Shown: positions 25,348 to 28,859 of the stretch, one piece after another
How positions within the stretch are numbered: position 1 is the stretch's first letter
How the letters are laid out: each line of letters starts with the position of its first letter
Source of the DNA: RGDT01 sp964630925
GTDB taxonomy: Bacteria > Planctomycetota > Planctomycetia > Gemmatales > Gemmataceae
DNA: 28,859 nucleotides
Reading direction: 5' to 3'
Assembly: GCA_964630925.1 (NCBI GenBank)
Contig: CAZVZK010000134.1
Location: 1-28,859, forward strand
Made by a program: the position numbers and the translations under genes
The notes under the pieces: model-generated
Databases searched by the model: none
Seen by the model: only the letters and a program-made list of their open reading frames with translations
Told to the model about the DNA's origin: nothing

Positions 25348-26739
25348 TCACGCCAGGATCTCCTTGACCACCTTGCCGAACACGTCCGTCAGGCGGAAGT
25401 CACGCCCCGCGTGGCGGTACGTCAGCCTCTCGTGGTCGAAGCCCAGCAGGTGCAGGATGGTCGCCTGGAGGTCATGGACGTGGACCGCCCCCTCGGCGGG
25501 GTGGAAGCCCAGCTCGTCCGTCTGGCCGTGCGTCACGCCCTTCTTCAGGCCGCCGCCGCACATCCACATCGTGTACGCCTGCGGGTGGTGGTCGCGGCCC
25601 AGGCTGCGGCCCAGCGCCGGGTTCGTCTCCACCATCGGCGTGCGCCCGAACTCACCGCCCCAGATGACGAGCGTGTCGTCCAGCATGCCGTGGGTCTTCA
25701 GGTCGGCGATGAGGGCGGCGCTCGCCTGATCCGTCTCCAGGCAGTTCTTCTTGTGGTTGCCGACCACGTCGGAGTGGGCGTCCCAGCCCTCGTGGTAGAT
25801 GTTCACGAACCGAACCCCACGCTGCAACATCCGCCGGGCCAGCAGGCACGCCCTCGCGAACGAAGGCTTCGCCGGGTCGCAGCCGTACAGCTTGATCGTC
25901 GAGGGCTTCTCCTTCGACAGGTCCATCAGCTCGGGGGCGCTCGTCTGGAGGCGGAACGCCATCTCGTAGGCGGCGACGCGCGTCCTGATCTCCGGGTCGC
26001 CGTCGCGCTCCTCGCGCAACTTGTTGAGCTTACCGATGAGGTCGAGTGACGAGCGCTGCAGCCCCTCATCGACGCCTTTCGGGCTCTCGACGTTGAGGAT
26101 GGGCGGGCCGGAGTTGCGCAGCCGCGTCCCGGTGTAGGTGGTGGGGAGGAAGCCGCTCGACCAGTTGGCGGCTCCCCCGGAGATGCCGGAGCCGGTGGAG
26201 AGGACGATGAACGCGGGCAGGTCCTTGGCCTCGCTGCCGAGGCCGTAGACGGCCCACGAGCCGAGGCTGGGGCGGCCCGGCTGGGAGAATCCGGTGTTGA
26301 GGAAGATCTGCGCGGGGGCGTGGTTGAACTGGTCGGTCTTCACGGCGCGCAGGAAGCACAGCTCGTCTGCCACGCCGGCGAGGTGCGGCATCACCTCGGC
26401 GATGTCGGCCCCGCACTTGCCGGCCTTCTTGAACTTGAAGCGCGGGCCCATGACGTTGGCGTCGGCCCGGATGAAGGCGTAGCGCTGCCCCTTGATGACG
26501 GAGTCGGGCAGCGGCTTGCCCTCGAGCCTCGTCAGGGCCGGCTTGGGGTCGAACAGGTCGAGGTGCGACGGCGCGCCCGCCATGAACAGGTGGATGACGC
26601 GCTTCACCTTCGGCTTGAAGTGCGGCGTCTTCGCCGGCAGATCGGCGCGGGCCTCGCCGAGCAGGCCGGCCAGGGCGATCTTGCCGAGGCCGACGCCGCA
26701 GGCCCCGAGGAAGTGACGGCGCGGGATCGTGTCAAACAT
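25348..26739 (-). CDS. DUF1501 (sulfatase-like) protein with Tat-like signal
   Basis: 463 residues from the ATG at 26739, chosen because GAGGGGG lies 8 nt upstream. An ATG at 26745 overlaps the upstream stop as TGATG and is the alternative. The twin-Arg N-terminus (RRHFLGACGVGLGKIALAGL) suggests Tat export. The body matches DUF1501, a member of the alkaline-phosphatase-like fold: VKRVIHLFMAGAPSHLDLFD, then DQFNHAPAQIFLNTG, then LASR/LARRMLQRGVRFVNIY-type helix, HEGWDAHSD, then VIWGGEFGRTP and GRDHHPQAYTMWMCGGG. This fold usually binds two metals. In planctomycetes it is almost always beside a DUF1549/DUF1553 gene, as here, and translational coupling is likely. Substrate is unknown; a role in extracytoplasmic degradation of complex polymers is proposed for the pair. 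Confidence 0.95.
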   Translation of the reverse strand: MFDTIPRRHFLGACGVGLGKIALAGLLGEARADLPAKTPHFKPKVKRVIHLFMAGAPSHLDLFDPKPALTRLEGKPLPDSVIKGQRYAFIRADANVMGPRFKFKKAGKCGADIAEVMPHLAGVADELCFLRAVKTDQFNHAPAQIFLNTGFSQPGRPSLGSWAVYGLGSEAKDLPAFIVLSTGSGISGGAANWSSGFLPTTYTGTRLRNSGPPILNVESPKGVDEGLQRSSLDLIGKLNKLREERDGDPEIRTRVAAYEMAFRLQTSAPELMDLSKEKPSTIKLYGCDPAKPSFARACLLARRMLQRGVRFVNIYHEGWDAHSDVVGNHKKNCLETDQASAALIADLKTHGMLDDTLVIWGGEFGRTPMVETNPALGRSLGRDHHPQAYTMWMCGGGLKKGVTHGQTDELGFHPAEGAVHVHDLQATILHLLGFDHERLTYRHAGRDFRLTDVFGKVVKEILA

Positions 26740-26744
26740 CGCCA

Positions 26745-28859
26745 TCACCCCCTCACGATGAATTCGTCGAGATTGAAGAGGACACGGGCGAGGGCGACCC
26801 AGGCGAACCGCTCGGCCAATGTCTTCGCGTCGCCGGGGCCGGCGAGGGCGGCGGCATCGGCCAGAGTTTTCTTGTCCTCGGGCTTGACAGCGGCGTCGCG
26901 GATCATGTTCCTCCGGCTGAAGAAGAACTTCGACAGCTCCATCTGCTCGTCAAGTGTCGGCGCACGTGACAGGACTCGCTGGAATAGCCGCCCCAGCACA
27001 TCGGCTGGCTTGCCCGACTCTTTCTCCGCCCAACGGCCCAGCGCCTGCGCCGCCTCCAGGATGACCTCGTCGTTGAGCATCGTGAGCGCCTGGAGGGCGG
27101 TGTTCGTCACCTCGCGCCTCGCCACGCACACCTCACCGCTGGGGCCGTCGAACGTGGCCGACATGGCGAAGGGCGTGGTGCGCTTGATGAACGTGTACAG
27201 TCCACGGCGGTAGCGGTCGAGGCCGGGGCTGGGCTTCCAGTCGAGCCGCCCGTAGGCGCCCTCCGTCGTGACACTCGCCGGCTGCGGCGGGAAGACGCTG
27301 GGGCCGCCCAGCTTCATGTGCAGCAGGCCGCTCGCCGCCAGGACGGCGTCGCGGAGCTGCTCGGCCTCCAGACGCAGGCGCGGGCCGCGGGCGAGGAGGC
27401 GGTTGGCGGGGTCCTTCTCCCGCAACGCCGCGCTCATCGCGGACGACTGACGATACGTCGCGCTGGTGACGATGAGGCGGTGCAGCGCCTTGATGTCCCA
27501 GCCGCCCTCGCGCAGCTCGACGGCGAGCCAGTCGAGGAGGTCGGGGTGCGAGGGCGGCTCGCCCTGGGTGCCGAAGTCCTCCTGCGTCTTGACCAGGCCC
27601 GTCCCGAAGAACGCGGCCCAGTGGCGGTTGGCCGTCACGCGGGCGGTGAGCGGATTCTCGGCGGTGAACAGCCAGCGGGCGAACGCGAGGCGGTCCTTCG
27701 GCACCCCCTTCGGCGTGCCGAGGGCGGCGGGCAAGCCCGCTCCGACCTTCTCTTTCGGTGCGAGGAACTCGCCGCGGTGGTGCAGGTGCGTGGGGCGCGG
27801 GTGGTGCGGCGGACGCTCCTTGAAGACGAGCGTGGTGGGGTACGCGGGGACGGCCTTGCGCAGGGCATCGATGGCGGCGCGTTCCTTCGCCAGCTCGGGG
27901 GCGGCCTGGAGGTGGATCTCGCGCAGCCGGGCCGTGGGCTCCTCGGCCCGCAGCTCGTCGTCGGCGTCGAGGGGCAGGTCGCGGGCCGTGGCCGAGGCGT
28001 CGGACGTGGCCCGCAGGCGGAGCCGCCCCAGGCCGGCGGCGTAGTAGCGCTCGCACAGCAGGCGGACGGTGAGCGTCTTGACGCCGGCCTTGAGCGGCTC
28101 GGCGAGGCGGAAGACGGCGTGGCTGTCGCGGCCCTGCCGGCCGTTGACGCCCCACCCCGTCTGCTTGTTGCCGTCCAGCGCCGCCGCGGCCGACGAGCCG
28201 CCGCCGGCGAAGGAGTGCGTCGCCGACGCCAGCCTGACCGGCACGCCATCGGCCAGCACGGTGATCTCGCTGAGGAAGAAGTCGCCGTGCGGCCCCTCGT
28301 AAGACACCCGACCCGGCCCGCCCGCCGGCAGCCGCGTGTCCGCCAGCGCCTCCAGCCGCAGGGCCGTCAGGCCGGCCCTCGGCGCGTCGAAGGTGAGCTC
28401 GTAGGTGTCGGCCTTGGACTGGTCGCCGCTGACGAAGACGGCCCCGTCGCCCTCGACGGTCAGCAGCGGCAGGTTCGACGTGGCCTTCGCGGGCCGTAGC
28501 GTCTGCCAGCCGGAGGCGCGTTTCTTCTCCCCGGCGTACCACTTCTGGAAGGCCTCCTCGCGGGCCTTCTCCCCGCCGGGGAACTTCGACGCCAGGGCGG
28601 CCTCGGCCTCGGCGACCCTGCGGAGCGCCTCCCGGCGGCGGGCGGCGGCCGCCTCGTCGGGCACGTCGGCGGAGACCTCGTCGGCGTTGTTGAGGTAGGC
28701 CATCAGGGCGTAATACTCCCGGTGCGCCAGCGGGTCGTACTTGTGCGAGTGGCACTGGACGCAGCCGAGCGTCAACCCCAGCCAGACGGTGCCGGTGGTG
28801 GCCACGCGGTCGGTCATGGCGTGGAAGCGGAACTCCAGCGGGTCGATGCCGCCCTCCTC
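26745..28859 (-). CDS. DUF1549/DUF1553 cytochrome-like protein, N-terminus beyond window
   Basis: 704 residues visible; the frame stays open to the window edge (28859) with GGIDPLEFRFHAMTDRV preceding the first in-window Met, so the start is outside. The remaining end of DUF1549 (PSCyt2) holds the haem-type motif GCVQCHSHKYDP (CxxCH). A ~300-residue beta-rich insert, apparently carbohydrate-binding-like, follows, including ISEVTVLADG-like strands. DUF1553 (PSD1) then has RLAFARWLFTAENPLTARVT, NRHWAAFFGTGLVKTQEDFG, HPDLLDWLAVELREGGWDIK and GPRLRLEAEQLRDAVLA. The pair with DUF1501 is a planctomycete hallmark. Stop TGA at 26747-26745 overlaps the next gene's candidate ATG. No other oddity in the visible part. 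Confidence 0.95.
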   Translation of the reverse strand, partial: EEGGIDPLEFRFHAMTDRVATTGTVWLGLTLGCVQCHSHKYDPLAHREYYALMAYLNNADEVSADVPDEAAAARRREALRRVAEAEAALASKFPGGEKAREEAFQKWYAGEKKRASGWQTLRPAKATSNLPLLTVEGDGAVFVSGDQSKADTYELTFDAPRAGLTALRLEALADTRLPAGGPGRVSYEGPHGDFFLSEITVLADGVPVRLASATHSFAGGGSSAAAALDGNKQTGWGVNGRQGRDSHAVFRLAEPLKAGVKTLTVRLLCERYYAAGLGRLRLRATSDASATARDLPLDADDELRAEEPTARLREIHLQAAPELAKERAAIDALRKAVPAYPTTLVFKERPPHHPRPTHLHHRGEFLAPKEKVGAGLPAALGTPKGVPKDRLAFARWLFTAENPLTARVTANRHWAAFFGTGLVKTQEDFGTQGEPPSHPDLLDWLAVELREGGWDIKALHRLIVTSATYRQSSAMSAALREKDPANRLLARGPRLRLEAEQLRDAVLAASGLLHMKLGGPSVFPPQPASVTTEGAYGRLDWKPSPGLDRYRRGLYTFIKRTTPFAMSATFDGPSGEVCVARREVTNTALQALTMLNDEVILEAAQALGRWAEKESGKPADVLGRLFQRVLSRAPTLDEQMELSKFFFSRRNMIRDAAVKPEDKKTLADAAALAGPGDAKTLAERFAWVALARVLFNLDEFIVRG

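Overview
The window reads as chromosomal DNA of a planctomycete, most likely in or near the Gemmataceae. GC is very high, and several hallmark families occur together: a DUF1549/DUF1553 cytochrome-like protein paired with a DUF1501 protein, a DUF1080 (3-keto-disaccharide hydrolase-like) protein, a DUF1571 protein, a transmembrane Ser/Thr kinase with a WD40-like sensor, a 21-blade WD40 secreted protein, a protein with the planctomycete LEDR-type N-terminus, and tetrahydromethanopterin C1 genes (fae and a methylene-H4MPT dehydrogenase). The organism assignment is inferred from gene content; no rRNA or tRNA is present.

Layout. Positions 1-8000 are mostly minus strand: DUF1080 protein, an FHA-kinase whose catalytic Asp is replaced by Asn (probable pseudokinase), 54 bp after a canonical membrane kinase with a WD40-like sensor, then rhamnulokinase. 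Divergent from rhamnulokinase are a YhaM-type OB/HD exoribonuclease, fae and the methylene-H4MPT dehydrogenase. The dehydrogenase is interrupted by an assembly gap (10 N) flanked by junk poly-C/poly-G. A convergent secreted fasciclin protein follows.

Positions 11.2-17.0 kb form a loose accessory region. It has small orphan genes, long non-coding stretches, several strong palindromes (a perfect 18-bp stem, and a REP-like 43-nt element present twice), and visibly lower GC around 13.9-16.2 kb. The most unusual gene here fuses a T5orf172/MUG113-type GIY-YIG-like domain to a nucleoside 2-deoxyribosyltransferase-like domain.

Positions 17.0-22.5 kb form a plus-strand block: the 21-repeat WD40 protein (3 x 7 blades), a coiled-coil protein 24 bp downstream, a secreted DUF1579-like/YHS protein and a secreted DUF1571 protein. 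These converge on a DUF2157-GDYXXLXY membrane fusion. A small acidic LEDR protein and the translationally coupled DUF1553-DUF1501 pair (running off the right edge) close the window.

Three gene pairs converge with gaps of only 3-15 bp, so there is no room for ordinary terminators between them. Candidate sigma70-like promoters recur with a -35 of the form TTG(C/A)C. No CRISPR array, transposase gene or complete known defence system was found. The best candidates for something undescribed are the GIY-YIG/deoxyribosyltransferase fusion in its low-GC island, the HRN pseudokinase next to an active kinase, and the dispersed REP-like palindromes.
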